Shown: positions 23,734-32,851, numbered from the stretch's first letter. The stretch: DNA of 64,000 nt from Bradyrhizobium sp. CCBAU 51627 (GCF_028128765.1 NZ_LBJG01000024.1:1364001-1428000); one strand, 5' to 3'. Translations and numbers: made by a program. Notes: a model not told the origin generated them from the letters alone.

Positions 23734-25425
23734 ATGTTCGCCAAGACCTCCATCCGTGCCAAGATCATCAGTGTCGTGGCGTTCCTGCTGCTCGCAATGG
23801 CCGGCATGGGTGTGCTCGCCGTCATGAAGATGCGAGCCATCAATGCCAATACGGTCGACATTACCACGAACTGGATGCCGAGCGTGCGCGTGCTCGGCGA
23901 CCTCAGGGCGGCTGTCATTACGTACCGCAACGTGGTGCGCGAGCACATGCTTGCCGAGACCCTCGACGAAAAGCTCGACAACGAGCAGACGGCGGTGACG
24001 GTTACCGAGGCCCTGGTCAAGGCGCGCAAGAGCTACGAAGCGATGATCGTCTCGCCCGAGGAGCGCGCACTCTACACCGAATGGTCCAGGCTATGGGCCG
24101 AATACCAGAGGGGTGTCGAGGAGGTCATGGAGAAGTCGCGCATGGAGTTCGGCAAGGTCCCCCACCAAGCCCACGAGCTGAATTCCAAGACGGTCAACAA
24201 GATCGGCCTGAAGTCCGATGAAGTCTTGCAGAAGGCCATCGAGCTCAACAATCGTGGCGGCAATCGTGCCGCTGCGGACGCCGCCGACACCTACTACGAC
24301 GCGCTCCTGTTGGTCGCGACCATCCTTGGCGCCGCCATCGTCTCGGGCCTCGGCGTCGGCTTCTATCTGGTCCGCGACGTCTCCAGCGGTATCAACTCCA
24401 TTACCCTGCCGATGCAGGCGCTGGGCGAGGGCGACCTGTCCGCCGAGGTCCCGCATCGCGGCGAGAAGACGGAGATCGGCGCCATGGCCGACGTGCTCCA
24501 GATCTTCAAGCAGGCACTGATCGCCAAGAAGGCTGCCGACGAAGCCGCCGCGGCCGACGCCGAAGCCAAGATCGAGCGCGGCCGCCGCGTCGACAACATC
24601 ACTCGCGAATTCGAAACGATGATCGGCGAGATTGTCCAGACTGTGTCGTCGGCCTCCACCCAGCTAGAGGCCTCCGCCTCGACGCTGACGTCGACTGCCG
24701 ACCGCTCGCAGAGATTGGCGACCACCGTTGCCGGCGCGTCGGAGGAAGCTTCGACCAACGTTCAGTCGGTGGCTTCGGCCACGGAGGAGATGGCATCGTC
24801 GGTCGGCGAGATCAGCCGCCAGGTGCAGGAATCGGCGCGGATGGCCGGCGACGCCGTCGGTCAGGCCCGCGTCACCACCGAGCGCGTCAGCGAGCTCTCG
24901 AGGGCTGCTTCGCGTATCGGTGACGTCGTCGAGCTGATCAACACCATCGCCGGGCAGACCAACCTGCTCGCGCTGAATGCCACCATCGAGGCAGCCCGCG
25001 CCGGCGAAGCCGGCCGCGGCTTCGCCGTGGTGGCCTCCGAAGTGAAGGCGCTCGCTGAGCAGACCGCGAAGGCGACCGGCGAGATCGGCCAGCAGATTTC
25101 CGGCATCCAGGCGGCGACCAACGACTCGGTCGGCGCGATCAAGGAGATCTCCTCGACCATCGAGCGGCTCTCGGAAATCTCCTCGGCCATCGCGGCCGCG
25201 GTGGAAGAGCAGGGTGCTGCGACTCAGGAAATCGCTCGCAACGTGCAGCAGGCAGCCCATGGCACGCAGCAGGTCTCTTCCAACATCGTCGACGTGCAGC
25301 GCGGCGCGACCGAGACCGGCACGGCCTCCTCTCAGGTATTGTCGGCGGCCCAGATGCTCTCGAACGATTCGAGCCGGCTCAAGACCGAGGTCAGCAAATT
25401 CCTGACCAATGTCCGCGCTGCGTAG
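23734..25425 (+). CDS. Methyl-accepting chemotaxis protein with periplasmic sensor
   Basis: A 563-residue chemoreceptor. Transmembrane helix 1 is about residues 9-30, a helical periplasmic sensor (four-helix-bundle type) spans about 31-188, helix 2 is about 190-211, then HAMP to about 265 and a signalling domain to the end. The hairpin tip is the standard NLLALNATIEAARAGEAGRG region. There is no CheR-binding pentapeptide at the C-terminus (ends FLTNVRAA). ATG at 23734 is chosen because it gives a short cytoplasmic tail before helix 1. The ligand is unknown. The signalling domain is almost the same as in the next gene. Confidence 0.92.
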   Translation: MFAKTSIRAKIISVVAFLLLAMAGMGVLAVMKMRAINANTVDITTNWMPSVRVLGDLRAAVITYRNVVREHMLAETLDEKLDNEQTAVTVTEALVKARKSYEAMIVSPEERALYTEWSRLWAEYQRGVEEVMEKSRMEFGKVPHQAHELNSKTVNKIGLKSDEVLQKAIELNNRGGNRAAADAADTYYDALLLVATILGAAIVSGLGVGFYLVRDVSSGINSITLPMQALGEGDLSAEVPHRGEKTEIGAMADVLQIFKQALIAKKAADEAAAADAEAKIERGRRVDNITREFETMIGEIVQTVSSASTQLEASASTLTSTADRSQRLATTVAGASEEASTNVQSVASATEEMASSVGEISRQVQESARMAGDAVGQARVTTERVSELSRAASRIGDVVELINTIAGQTNLLALNATIEAARAGEAGRGFAVVASEVKALAEQTAKATGEIGQQISGIQAATNDSVGAIKEISSTIERLSEISSAIAAAVEEQGAATQEIARNVQQAAHGTQQVSSNIVDVQRGATETGTASSQVLSAAQMLSNDSSRLKTEVSKFLTNVRAA

Positions 25426-25451
25426 GCTGTCGAACATTTGGCGCAAAAAGG

Positions 25452-25485
25452 ATGAGCGGCGCTCCCAGCGCCGCTCATTTCTTTT
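25452..25485 (+). terminator. Rho-independent terminator after the first chemoreceptor
   Basis: A perfect 12-bp stem ATGAGCGGCGCT / AGCGCCGCTCAT with a CCC loop, followed by TTCTTTT. It lies 26 bases after the stop codon, so the two chemoreceptor genes have separate transcripts. The 176 bases from here to the next start are AT-richer and probably hold its promoter. Confidence 0.88.
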
Positions 25486-25661
25486 GTGCCACCGGTAGCC
25501 CGATGTCGCTTACAGGTAGCATCATATAGATTTACCCGTAAACCTACGGTGGGCCAGTTTCATTGATAGTTAAATTCGCTTTACAAGAATTGCAACAGAC
25601 GACTCGAAAAGCGGCCGTCCGAATTGGAATGAGTTCGTAGTCAATTCATTTTGGGGCTCAA

Positions 25662-27356
25662 ATGCGCAAGAATTTTCCTGTCAACGACGTCGAATATCCC
25701 GTGAGTGACGAGACGCTGATCGTCTCGCGCACCGATCTCAAAGGCAAGCTCACCTATTTCAACGATGATTTCATCGCGGCCGCCGGCTTCTCGTCGGCGG
25801 AATTGGTGGGTCAGCCGCACAACATCGTCCGTCACCCCGATATGCCGCCGGAGGCATTCGACAATCTCTGGGACACGCTGAAGGCCGGCAAGCCGTGGCT
25901 CGGCGCGGTGAAGAACCGCCGCAAGAACGGCGACTTCTACTGGGTGCTGGCGACGGCTTCGCCGATCCGCGAGAACGGCCAGGTCAAGGGTTACACCTCG
26001 ATCCGGACCAAGCTGCCGGCCGATCAGCGCAAGCTCGCCGAACAGGTTTACGCAGCGATCCGCGAGAACAGGTCGCATGACTATCGAATCGACGGCGGCA
26101 TCATCCGACGCCGCTCCTGGCTCGACGGCTTCGCCATATTCACCAGGACGCTGAAGGCGCGCCTCGTGACGATGATGGCGCTGCAGACGCTGTTCATGTT
26201 GGCGCTCGCTGTCGTCGGGGTGCTGTCCGCCGGTGGTTCGGCCGGTCTGATCCTGTCGCTGCTGGCCGTCGCGGGCACGGGCATCGTCGGTTTCGCCGGC
26301 CTTGCGACCGTGCGGGCGATCCAGGGGCCGATGCAGCACCTCAACGATACCCTGGTCAACCTGGTCCAGGACAAGCTCGACAATCGCATCGTCATTGAGC
26401 GCGACGACGAGGTTGGCGAGGCGCTGCGCAACCTGCAGACCGTGCAGACCATCATCCGCTTCAGCCGTGACGAGGTGCAGGCGGTGCAGCGCCGTGCCGA
26501 GGCCCAGCGCAAAGCCGACATGACGAAGCTCGCCAACGGCTTTGAGGCTGCAATCGGCGAGATAGTCGAGACCGTCTCGTCGGCCGCGACCGAACTTGAG
26601 GCCTCGGCTTCGACCTTGTCGTCGACCGCGGGCGGCGCACAGGAATTGTCGGTCGCGGTCGCGGCAGGCTCCGAAGAAGCTTCCGCCAACGTTCATTCGG
26701 TGGCGACGGCCGCCGAGGAGATGTCATCGTCGGTGCGTGAGATCAGCCGGCAGGTCCAGGATTCATCCCGGATCGCGAGCGAAGCGGTCAAGCAGGCCCA
26801 CGCCACCACCGACCGTGTCAGCGAGTTGTCCCGGGCCGCCGCGCGAATTGGCGACGTCGTTGAGCTCATCAACGCCATCGCCGGCCAGACCAACCTCCTG
26901 GCGCTGAACGCCACCATCGAAGCGGCGCGTGCGGGCGAGGCCGGTCGTGGTTTCGCCGTCGTTGCTTCCGAGGTGAAGGCGCTCGCCGAGCAGACCGCCA
27001 AGGCCACCGGCGAGATCGGCCAGCAGGTCGGCGGCATCCAGTCCGCAACGCAGGAGTCGGTGAGCGCCATCAGCGAAATCAGCGGCACCATTGCGCGCTT
27101 GTCGGAGATCTCCTCGGCGATCGCTGCGGCCGTGGAGCAGCAGGGCGCGGCCACTCAGGAGATCGCCCGCAACGTGCAGCAGGCCGCCCAGGGTACCCAG
27201 CAGGTGTCGTCGAATGTCGGTGACGTTCAGCGCGGCGCCGCAGAGACCGGGTCGGCTTCGTCTCAGGTGCTGTCGGCCGCACAGATGCTGTCCCGCGACT
27301 CCAATCGCCTCAAGCTCGAGGTCGGCAAGTTCCTGAGCTCGGTCCGCGCCGCCTGA
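25662..27356 (+). CDS. Aer-like PAS-domain methyl-accepting chemotaxis protein
   Basis: A 564-residue chemoreceptor with an N-terminal cytoplasmic PAS domain (about residues 10-120). It has the Aer-type segments RTDLKGKLTYFNDDFIAAAG, HNIVRHPDMPPEAF and KNRRKNGDFYWVLATASPI, which in E. coli Aer bind FAD to sense redox and oxygen. Two close membrane helices (about 165-187 and 190-215) lack a periplasmic domain, then come HAMP and a signalling domain. It ends FLSSVRAA with no CheR tail. No flavin-binding assay can be inferred, but energy taxis is the natural role. Confidence 0.9.
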   Translation: MRKNFPVNDVEYPVSDETLIVSRTDLKGKLTYFNDDFIAAAGFSSAELVGQPHNIVRHPDMPPEAFDNLWDTLKAGKPWLGAVKNRRKNGDFYWVLATASPIRENGQVKGYTSIRTKLPADQRKLAEQVYAAIRENRSHDYRIDGGIIRRRSWLDGFAIFTRTLKARLVTMMALQTLFMLALAVVGVLSAGGSAGLILSLLAVAGTGIVGFAGLATVRAIQGPMQHLNDTLVNLVQDKLDNRIVIERDDEVGEALRNLQTVQTIIRFSRDEVQAVQRRAEAQRKADMTKLANGFEAAIGEIVETVSSAATELEASASTLSSTAGGAQELSVAVAAGSEEASANVHSVATAAEEMSSSVREISRQVQDSSRIASEAVKQAHATTDRVSELSRAAARIGDVVELINAIAGQTNLLALNATIEAARAGEAGRGFAVVASEVKALAEQTAKATGEIGQQVGGIQSATQESVSAISEISGTIARLSEISSAIAAAVEQQGAATQEIARNVQQAAQGTQQVSSNVGDVQRGAAETGSASSQVLSAAQMLSRDSNRLKLEVGKFLSSVRAA

Positions 27357-27368
27357 AACGCGACGTCG

Positions 27369-28886
27369 TTACGCCACCCGCCACTCCGGCACGCCATCGG
27401 CGGCCATCGCGATCTCGCCGAGCGAACCCACCGGCGTGCGGTTCATGTCGAGCAATCGCGCCAGCGTCGCACGATCACCCGCAGGAATCCGCCCAAGCGT
27501 GCGCCGATCATCCTCGGTGCGCAGCATCACCACGCCGTGCTCGACCTCGCCGCCACGGCCATAGAGCACCGTGAAGCTCTCGACCTTCCCCTTGCCCGAT
27601 GCTTCCGTGACGAACTCCGGCACCGCTCGCTTGTTGCGGTCGGCCTCGCCTTGCACGTTCGTCCCCTGCGCCATCGTCTCACGCGGCGCCGCCTTCGACA
27701 CCACCAGCGCGTGATGCTTGGTCACGAAGCCGCCCTGGCCGTAGAGCAGGCCGAGCCCGGCGCCCTCGCGCAAGCGCCGCACCATCGCGCAGGTCGCGTG
27801 GGTCATGTAGCTGTTGAGCGGCGCGCCGAAGAAGGTGAGGCCGCCGGTCCCGGTGGGCTGTACGTCGGCGGAAAGGCCCAGCGTCCGCCGCGCCATTTTC
27901 GGCACGCAGGGGAAGCAGCTATAGAGCTCGATCGCATCGAATTTTTTGCCGCTGCCGCCGGCGATGTCCATCACGGCTCTCAAAACCGCGTTCTGCGGAT
28001 GGCTCTCATAGAACTGGTCGCGCAGGAGATAGTCGGGCGGGTCCTCGGCCGAGGCGCCGCCGAGCGGAAAGACCAGCTTGCCCGCCGCGATGCCGAGCGC
28101 GCGCGCCTTGGCAAGGCTGGTGAGCAGCAGCGCGCCACCCATGTTGACGCTTGGGTTGGCCACCATGAGCTTGTTGTAGGGCCACGCGATCAGGCGGTTG
28201 TCCGCCGTCGGCGTCGTGATCTCCTCCGGCGCATAGCGCCGCTTCAGCCAGGCATTGGGATTTTTGGCGGCCACCTCCGAATAGCGCGACCACAGCGTTC
28301 CTGACTCCGCCATGGACTCGCGCGGCGTCTGGCCCCAATGCGCGGAGGAGGCGGCCTCGTAGAATGGATAGACCGTGACAGGGCGGAACACGCCAAGTTT
28401 CACGGCGAGCGGCTTCTGAAACGCCGCACCGCGCTTCGGCTCCGCGACATCGTGCGCGAAGGGTGTCCATGGCAGCTTGACGCCTGCGCGCTCGGCCTTG
28501 GTCACCGTCGATTGCGCTTCGGCGCCGCAGACCGCCGCCACCGTGCATTCGCCTCGTGCGATGCGTTTTGCCGCCTCATGGATATAGCGGATCGGGGTCT
28601 CGCCGCCGACCGGACCGTAATAGCAATGCGCAGGCTGGATCCCGAGGCGTTGCGCCAGCAGCTTTTCCGGATCGCGATAACGCCAGCTCAGGAAGTTGAC
28701 GACGTCGAGCGACTGGATCTCGCCGAGCAGCTTTGCGCCGGCATCTTGTTCGGCGCGCTGCAGCGCCTGTTCGAGGAGATCGAGCGGTTCGAGGCCCTCG
28801 GTGATCTCCTTCGGGCGGTCGACGATCTCGCCGATGCCGACGATGACGGGGATGCGGTCTTCAGGGGTGTTGGTCTTGTCGGTCAT
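27369..28886 (-). CDS. Thiolase-superfamily protein without the nucleophilic Cys (acetyl-CoA acetyltransferase-like)
   Basis: A 505-residue thiolase-fold protein, longer than a standard thiolase (about 390). The N-terminus IPVIVGIGEIVDRP and the NMGGALLLTSLAKARALG and GGLTFFGAPLNSYMTHA segments are typical of the SCP-x-like acetyltransferase group. Where active relatives carry the acyl-accepting Cys (GGCS in the thiolase at 53199) this protein reads GPVGGETPIRYIHEAA, with Glu96 at that place. A C-terminal extension of about 90 residues follows. It lies downstream of a flavin oxidoreductase on the same strand. A classical thiolase reaction is doubtful; it may be a CoA-ester lyase or a structural partner. 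Confidence 0.82.
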   Translation of the reverse strand: MTDKTNTPEDRIPVIVGIGEIVDRPKEITEGLEPLDLLEQALQRAEQDAGAKLLGEIQSLDVVNFLSWRYRDPEKLLAQRLGIQPAHCYYGPVGGETPIRYIHEAAKRIARGECTVAAVCGAEAQSTVTKAERAGVKLPWTPFAHDVAEPKRGAAFQKPLAVKLGVFRPVTVYPFYEAASSAHWGQTPRESMAESGTLWSRYSEVAAKNPNAWLKRRYAPEEITTPTADNRLIAWPYNKLMVANPSVNMGGALLLTSLAKARALGIAAGKLVFPLGGASAEDPPDYLLRDQFYESHPQNAVLRAVMDIAGGSGKKFDAIELYSCFPCVPKMARRTLGLSADVQPTGTGGLTFFGAPLNSYMTHATCAMVRRLREGAGLGLLYGQGGFVTKHHALVVSKAAPRETMAQGTNVQGEADRNKRAVPEFVTEASGKGKVESFTVLYGRGGEVEHGVVMLRTEDDRRTLGRIPAGDRATLARLLDMNRTPVGSLGEIAMAADGVPEWRVA

Positions 28887-28911
28887 TCTTTAATTCACGA
28901 TGTCAGTTGTT

Positions 28912-28991
28912 GCGTCATTGCGAGCACAGCGAAGCAATCCAGAATCTTTCCGCAGAGGCAGTCTGGATTGCTTCGCTGCGCTCGCAATGAC
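28912..28991. repeat. Dispersed palindrome, family A (copy 3 of 5)
   Basis: An 80-bp copy of the family A palindrome between the flavin oxidoreductase gene and the thiolase-like gene downstream of it on the same strand. Arms GCGTCATTGCGAG.ACAGCGA and TCTGGATTGCTTCGCTGCGC are kept, and the loop differs from the other copies. Confidence 0.88.
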
Positions 28992-28999
28992 AGGAGGGC

Positions 29000-30133
29000 C
29001 TACTCCGCCACCAGCGCATTCATGTGTTCGACGGCTTCGGCAAACTCTTCTTTGAACTCCTGCACCACGGCGCCGGCCGACTTCACGCTGTCGATCAGTC
29101 CGACGCCCTGGCCGACGAAATAGCTGACGAGATCGCGCGCCCTGGCATTGCCGCTCGCTGCTGCGCGATCGATCGAGTTGAAGGCATCCCGGCTGATGAT
29201 GCTCTGAAGCGGCATTGGCAGCGCGCCGGGGCTTTCCGGCGCGCGGTCCCAGGCGTCGGTCCAGACCGAGCGGAGCTGCCGCGCCGGTTTTCCGGTCCGC
29301 CCTTTCGAGCGGACCGCATCGCGCGAGGACGCCGCGATCATCTTCTCGCGGAAGATCTCGCTGGTCTCGGACTCGACGGTGGCAAGCCACACCGAGCCGG
29401 TCCAGGCGCCGGCCGCGCCCATCGCCATGCACGCAGCCATCTGCCGGCCGGTCATGATGCCGCCGGCTGCGAGCACCGGCACGTCACGGACCTTCTTGAT
29501 CGCCTTGATCACCTCCGGCACCAGCACCATGGTGGAGACCTCGCCGCAATGCCCGCCGGCCTCGGTGCCCTGCACCACGAGGATGTCGACACCGGCCGCG
29601 ACCTGGCGCAGCGCGTGCTCCTTGGCGCCGACGAGGGCGGCAACCGGCACGTTGTGCTTCTTGCCCATCTCGATCATCGCCCTCGGCGGCACGCCGAGCG
29701 CATTCGCGATCAATCGGATCGGATGATTGAAGGACACTTCGAGCAGCTCCAGCGCCGTCTTGGCATCGAACGGCTGCGGCTGGTCAGCGGCGACCTCGGT
29801 GGTCGTCAGCTCGATATCGTACTTCTTCAGCAGATCCCTGGTGTATTTGCGGTGCTCCTGCGGCACGCGCGCTTCCAGGCTCCTCCAGGTCACGTCTTTT
29901 TCGCCAGACGTCGCGATATTTTCAGGGATGAGCACGTCGATGCCATAGGGCTTGCCATCAACATGCGCGTCGATCCATTGCAGCTCGCGTTCGAGCGTAT
30001 CGGGCGTATGCACGGTGGCGCCGAGCACGCCAAAGCCGCCGGCGCGGCTGACGGCGGCAACGACATCGCGGCAGTGGCTGAAGGCGAGCAGTGGGAACTC
30101 GATCCCCAGCATGTCGCAGATCGGCGATTTCAT
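29000..30133 (-). CDS. Nitronate monooxygenase / FabK-like flavin oxidoreductase
   Basis: A 377-residue FMN-dependent TIM-barrel protein of the 2-nitropropane dioxygenase family. It starts MKSPICDMLGIEFPLLAFSH, has the FMN phosphate site VPVLAAGGIMTGRQM, and the catalytic-region His in VVQGTEAGGHCGEV. GGGAGAGAA precedes ATG 30133; the open frame runs further upstream without support. Family members oxidise alkyl nitronates or reduce enoyl thioesters. Its place beside a thiolase homologue and other acyl-CoA genes makes an enoyl-CoA-related role possible, but nothing in the sequence decides. Confidence 0.87.
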   Translation of the reverse strand: MKSPICDMLGIEFPLLAFSHCRDVVAAVSRAGGFGVLGATVHTPDTLERELQWIDAHVDGKPYGIDVLIPENIATSGEKDVTWRSLEARVPQEHRKYTRDLLKKYDIELTTTEVAADQPQPFDAKTALELLEVSFNHPIRLIANALGVPPRAMIEMGKKHNVPVAALVGAKEHALRQVAAGVDILVVQGTEAGGHCGEVSTMVLVPEVIKAIKKVRDVPVLAAGGIMTGRQMAACMAMGAAGAWTGSVWLATVESETSEIFREKMIAASSRDAVRSKGRTGKPARQLRSVWTDAWDRAPESPGALPMPLQSIISRDAFNSIDRAAASGNARARDLVSYFVGQGVGLIDSVKSAGAVVQEFKEEFAEAVEHMNALVAE

Positions 30134-30309
30134 GTTTCTCTCCCTGCGCCCTTCGGGTTGGTCTTCTTGTTTTGCGTTGCGTGGACCGTTCGACGCTAGC
30201 CCTTCGTTGCCCGTGATGCCACGCCGGATTTGGACGAGCATCTTGCGCGCAGGCGTTGCCTCGTGGACGAACCACTCTGCTGCAGAAGATAGTTGAGAGC
30301 CTCAAGACA

Positions 30310-30395
30310 GGTCGGCCAGTGCGGCCGGACCACCAGCCCCGCGGGGTGGCGACGGGCTAACTCGGATGCATGACACCGCGCCGAGGCCCGCGTCG
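30310..30395. other. Candidate structured RNA element (three consecutive hairpins)
   Basis: In the 342-bp gap between the divergent flavin oxidoreductase and YghU genes, three stems follow each other without space. The first is 30310-30331 (8 pairs, one bulge); the second is 30333-30349 (CCAGCCC against GGGTGG); the third is 30350-30395 (CGAC/GTCG then GGGC/GCCC, with an inner CTCGG/CCGAG stem). The rest of the gap shows no gene. This could be a structured 5' leader of yghU or a small RNA on either strand; I do not recognise a known riboswitch. Confidence 0.4.
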
Positions 30396-30475
30396 GACGC
30401 AGGGCCGGCGGGGCTTGCCATCGGCTCTTCGCGGGCTAATTAATGCAGGCGCATCTTTCCGCCGGAGCCCTTCGC

Positions 30476-31351
30476 ATGACCGACGCCCCCGCCTACGTGC
30501 CGCCCAAAGTCTGGACCTGGAACAAGGAGAATGGCGGTCAGTTCGCCAACATCAACCGACCGATCGCCGGCGCGACCCACGACAAGGAGCTGCCGGTCGG
30601 CAAGCACCCCCTCCAGCTGTATTCGCTGGCGACGCCGAACGGGGTGAAAGTCACGGTCATGCTGGAGGAGCTGCTGGCGCTCGGTCACAAGGGCGCAGAG
30701 TATGACGCCTGGCTGATCAGAATAGGCAATGGCGACCAGTTCGGCAGCGGCTTTGTCGACATCAATCCGAACTCGAAAATCCCGGCGCTGATGGATCGCT
30801 CGGGCCCGGAGCCGGTCCGTGTGTTCGAATCCGGATCGATCCTGTTCTACCTCGCCGAGAAGTTCGCCGCCTTCCTGCCCAAGGACATCAAGACCCGCAC
30901 CGAGGCGATGTCCTGGCTGTTCTGGCAGATGGGCAGTGCGCCTTATCTCGGCGGCGGCTTCGGCCATTTCTACGCCTATGCGCCGTTCAAGATCGAATAC
31001 GCCATCGACCGCTTCGCGATGGAGGTCAAGCGCCAGCTCGACGTGCTCGACCGTCGCCTGGCCGACAACGAATATCTCGCGGGCAAGGAGTACACGATCG
31101 CCGACATGGCGGTGTGGCCGTGGTACGGCGCGCTCGCCAAGGGGCTCGTCTACGGCGCCGGCGAGTTTTTGTCGGTGCAGGACTACAAGAATGTCCAGCG
31201 CTGGACCGACCAGATCGCGCAGCGTCCCGCCGTAAAGCGCGGCCGCATGGTCAACCGCGTCTCCGGCGATCCCGCCAGCCAGCTCCACGAGCGCCACGAC
31301 GCGAGTGACTTCGAGACCAAGACCCAGGACAAGCTCGCGCCGGCGACTTAG
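30476..31351 (+). CDS. yghU: Glutathione-dependent disulfide-bond oxidoreductase (YghU-type glutathione transferase)
   Basis: A 291-residue member of the nu-class glutathione transferases. The N-terminal extension reads VWTWNKENGGQFANINRPIA, as in YghU, and the thioredoxin-like domain has TPNGVKVTVMLEELLALG with Thr53-Pro-Asn instead of a catalytic Ser or Cys. The all-helical C-terminal domain has the GAPYLGG-like run SAPYLGGGFGHFY and ADMAVWPWYG. Members reduce disulfides of model compounds and organic peroxides using glutathione. ATG at 30476 follows a GGAG; a Met 11 codons earlier is possible. It is convergent with the acyl-CoA dehydrogenase gene. Confidence 0.9.
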   Translation: MTDAPAYVPPKVWTWNKENGGQFANINRPIAGATHDKELPVGKHPLQLYSLATPNGVKVTVMLEELLALGHKGAEYDAWLIRIGNGDQFGSGFVDINPNSKIPALMDRSGPEPVRVFESGSILFYLAEKFAAFLPKDIKTRTEAMSWLFWQMGSAPYLGGGFGHFYAYAPFKIEYAIDRFAMEVKRQLDVLDRRLADNEYLAGKEYTIADMAVWPWYGALAKGLVYGAGEFLSVQDYKNVQRWTDQIAQRPAVKRGRMVNRVSGDPASQLHERHDASDFETKTQDKLAPAT

Positions 31352-31360
31352 GTCTCCTGC

Positions 31361-31392
31361 TTCACCTCTCCCCGCTTGCGGGGAGAGGTGAA
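31361..31392. terminator. Hairpin between convergent genes, likely bidirectional terminator
   Basis: A perfect 14-bp stem TTCACCTCTCCCCG / CGGGGAGAGGTGAA with a 4-base loop, 9 bases after the yghU stop and 9 bases before the end of the convergent acyl-CoA dehydrogenase. There is no U-run, but the position suits a shared terminator. The CTCTCCCC core also recurs in the repeat at 9450-9595. Confidence 0.65.
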
Positions 31393-31401
31393 AGGGAGAG
31401 G

Positions 31402-32679
31402 CTACGCCATGCTCAGTTCGTGGCGGCCCACCACCATCCAGTGCACCTCGTCCGGACCGTCGGCAAAGCGCAGGTGACGGACGTCCTGGTACATCTCGGC
31501 CAGCGGGGTCCAGTGCGAGATGCCGGTGGCACCGTGCATCTGGATCGCCTGGTCGATGATCTTGCAGGCGCGCTCGGGCACCATGGCCTTGACCATGGAG
31601 ACCCAGACGCGGGCCTCCTTGTTGCCGAGCACGTCCATCGCCTTGGCGGCCTTCAGCACCATCAGCCGCATCGCCTCGATCTCGCAGCGGGCCTGCGCGA
31701 TGATCTGCATGTTGCCGCCGAGATGGGCGATCTTCTTGCCGAAGGCTTCGCGGGTGAGGCCGCGCTGCACCATCAGATCGAGCGCCTTCTCGGCCTTGCC
31801 GATGGTGCGCATGCAGTGATGGATGCGGCCCGGGCCGAGGCGAAGCTGCGAGATCTCGAAGCCGCGGCCTTCGCCAAGCAACATGTTCTCCTTCGGCACC
31901 CGGACATTGTTGAAGCGCATGTGCATGTGGCCGCGCGGGGCGTGGTCCTGGCCGAACACGTACATCGGCCCGAGCACTTCGACGCCGGGCGTGTCGCGCG
32001 GCACCAGGATCTGCGACTGCTGCTTGCTCGGGGCCGCATCCGGATTGGTCTTCACCATCACGATGAGGATCTTGCAGCGTGGATCGCCGAGACCGGAGAT
32101 GTAGTACTTCTCGCCGTTGATCACCCACTCGTCGCCGACAAGCTTTGCGGTCGTCGAAATGTTCTTGGCGTCGGAGGAGGCGACATTCGGCTCGGTCATG
32201 ACATAGGCCGAGCGGATCTCGCCGTTGAGCAGCGGCTTGAGCCACTTCTCCTTCTGCTCCTTGGTGCCGACGCGCTCCAGCACCTCCATGTTGCCGGTGT
32301 CGGGCGCCGAGCAATTCATTGTTTCCGACGCCAACGGGCTCTTGCCGAGCTCGGCGGCGATATAGGCATAGTCGAGGTTCTTCAGGCCCTGGCCGGTCTC
32401 GTCATCGGGCAGGAAGAAGTTCCACAAGCCCTCCTGCTTGGCCTTGTTCTTCGCCTTCTCCAGCACCTCGAGCTGCTTCGGCGTGAAGCTCCAGCGATCC
32501 TCCTTGCCTTCGCCGGCCTTGGCAAATTCGATCGACATCGGTTCCACGGTGTCGCGGATGAACTTCTTGACGTGATCATAAAGCGGCCGAACCTGGTCCG
32601 ACATGCGCAGATCATTGAGCTCGTCGCCGGGATTGAGCGTGTAGTTGGTGGTGCGGGGAATGTAGGCGTGCTTTGTCAT
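31402..32679 (-). CDS. Acyl-CoA dehydrogenase, ACAD10/11-like
   Basis: A 425-residue FAD-dependent acyl-CoA dehydrogenase. The helical N-terminus leads to the flavin region YVMTEPNVASSDAKNI and WVINGEKYYISGLGDPRCK, and the C-terminal core ends RHLRFADGPDEVHWMVV. The ADGPDEVH ending, in place of the YEGT-type Glu loop, is what I remember for ACAD10/ACAD11 proteins. In those animal proteins an APH-type kinase is fused to the dehydrogenase, and such a kinase is encoded here at 35118. CGGGAGGA precedes the start. Role: probably alpha,beta-dehydrogenation or elimination on a modified acyl-CoA; the chain length is unknown. Confidence 0.9.
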   Translation of the reverse strand: MTKHAYIPRTTNYTLNPGDELNDLRMSDQVRPLYDHVKKFIRDTVEPMSIEFAKAGEGKEDRWSFTPKQLEVLEKAKNKAKQEGLWNFFLPDDETGQGLKNLDYAYIAAELGKSPLASETMNCSAPDTGNMEVLERVGTKEQKEKWLKPLLNGEIRSAYVMTEPNVASSDAKNISTTAKLVGDEWVINGEKYYISGLGDPRCKILIVMVKTNPDAAPSKQQSQILVPRDTPGVEVLGPMYVFGQDHAPRGHMHMRFNNVRVPKENMLLGEGRGFEISQLRLGPGRIHHCMRTIGKAEKALDLMVQRGLTREAFGKKIAHLGGNMQIIAQARCEIEAMRLMVLKAAKAMDVLGNKEARVWVSMVKAMVPERACKIIDQAIQMHGATGISHWTPLAEMYQDVRHLRFADGPDEVHWMVVGRHELSMA

Positions 32680-32851
32680 TGTTCCTCCCGGGGTCGCTGA
32701 GATCGTTCTCTACGCAAGAATAGTCGCAGCGCGGCGAAAGTGCGAGCGTGCATTTTCGCGCGAGCCATGCCATGCGATGGAATATCGCGAAGGCGTTTGA
32801 AATGTTGTTTGAATGGTGCTGGAGAAGGCGGTAGGCGCCCGCCTCATACTC

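Noticed and set aside
30134..30309. A known riboswitch (cobalamin, TPP, SAM, guanidine) in the yghU leader
   Set aside because: None of the conserved boxes I know for these classes is present.
30440..32314. A 624-codon minus-strand open frame across yghU and the acyl-CoA dehydrogenase
   Set aside because: It overlaps both real genes in another frame and crosses the terminator hairpin.
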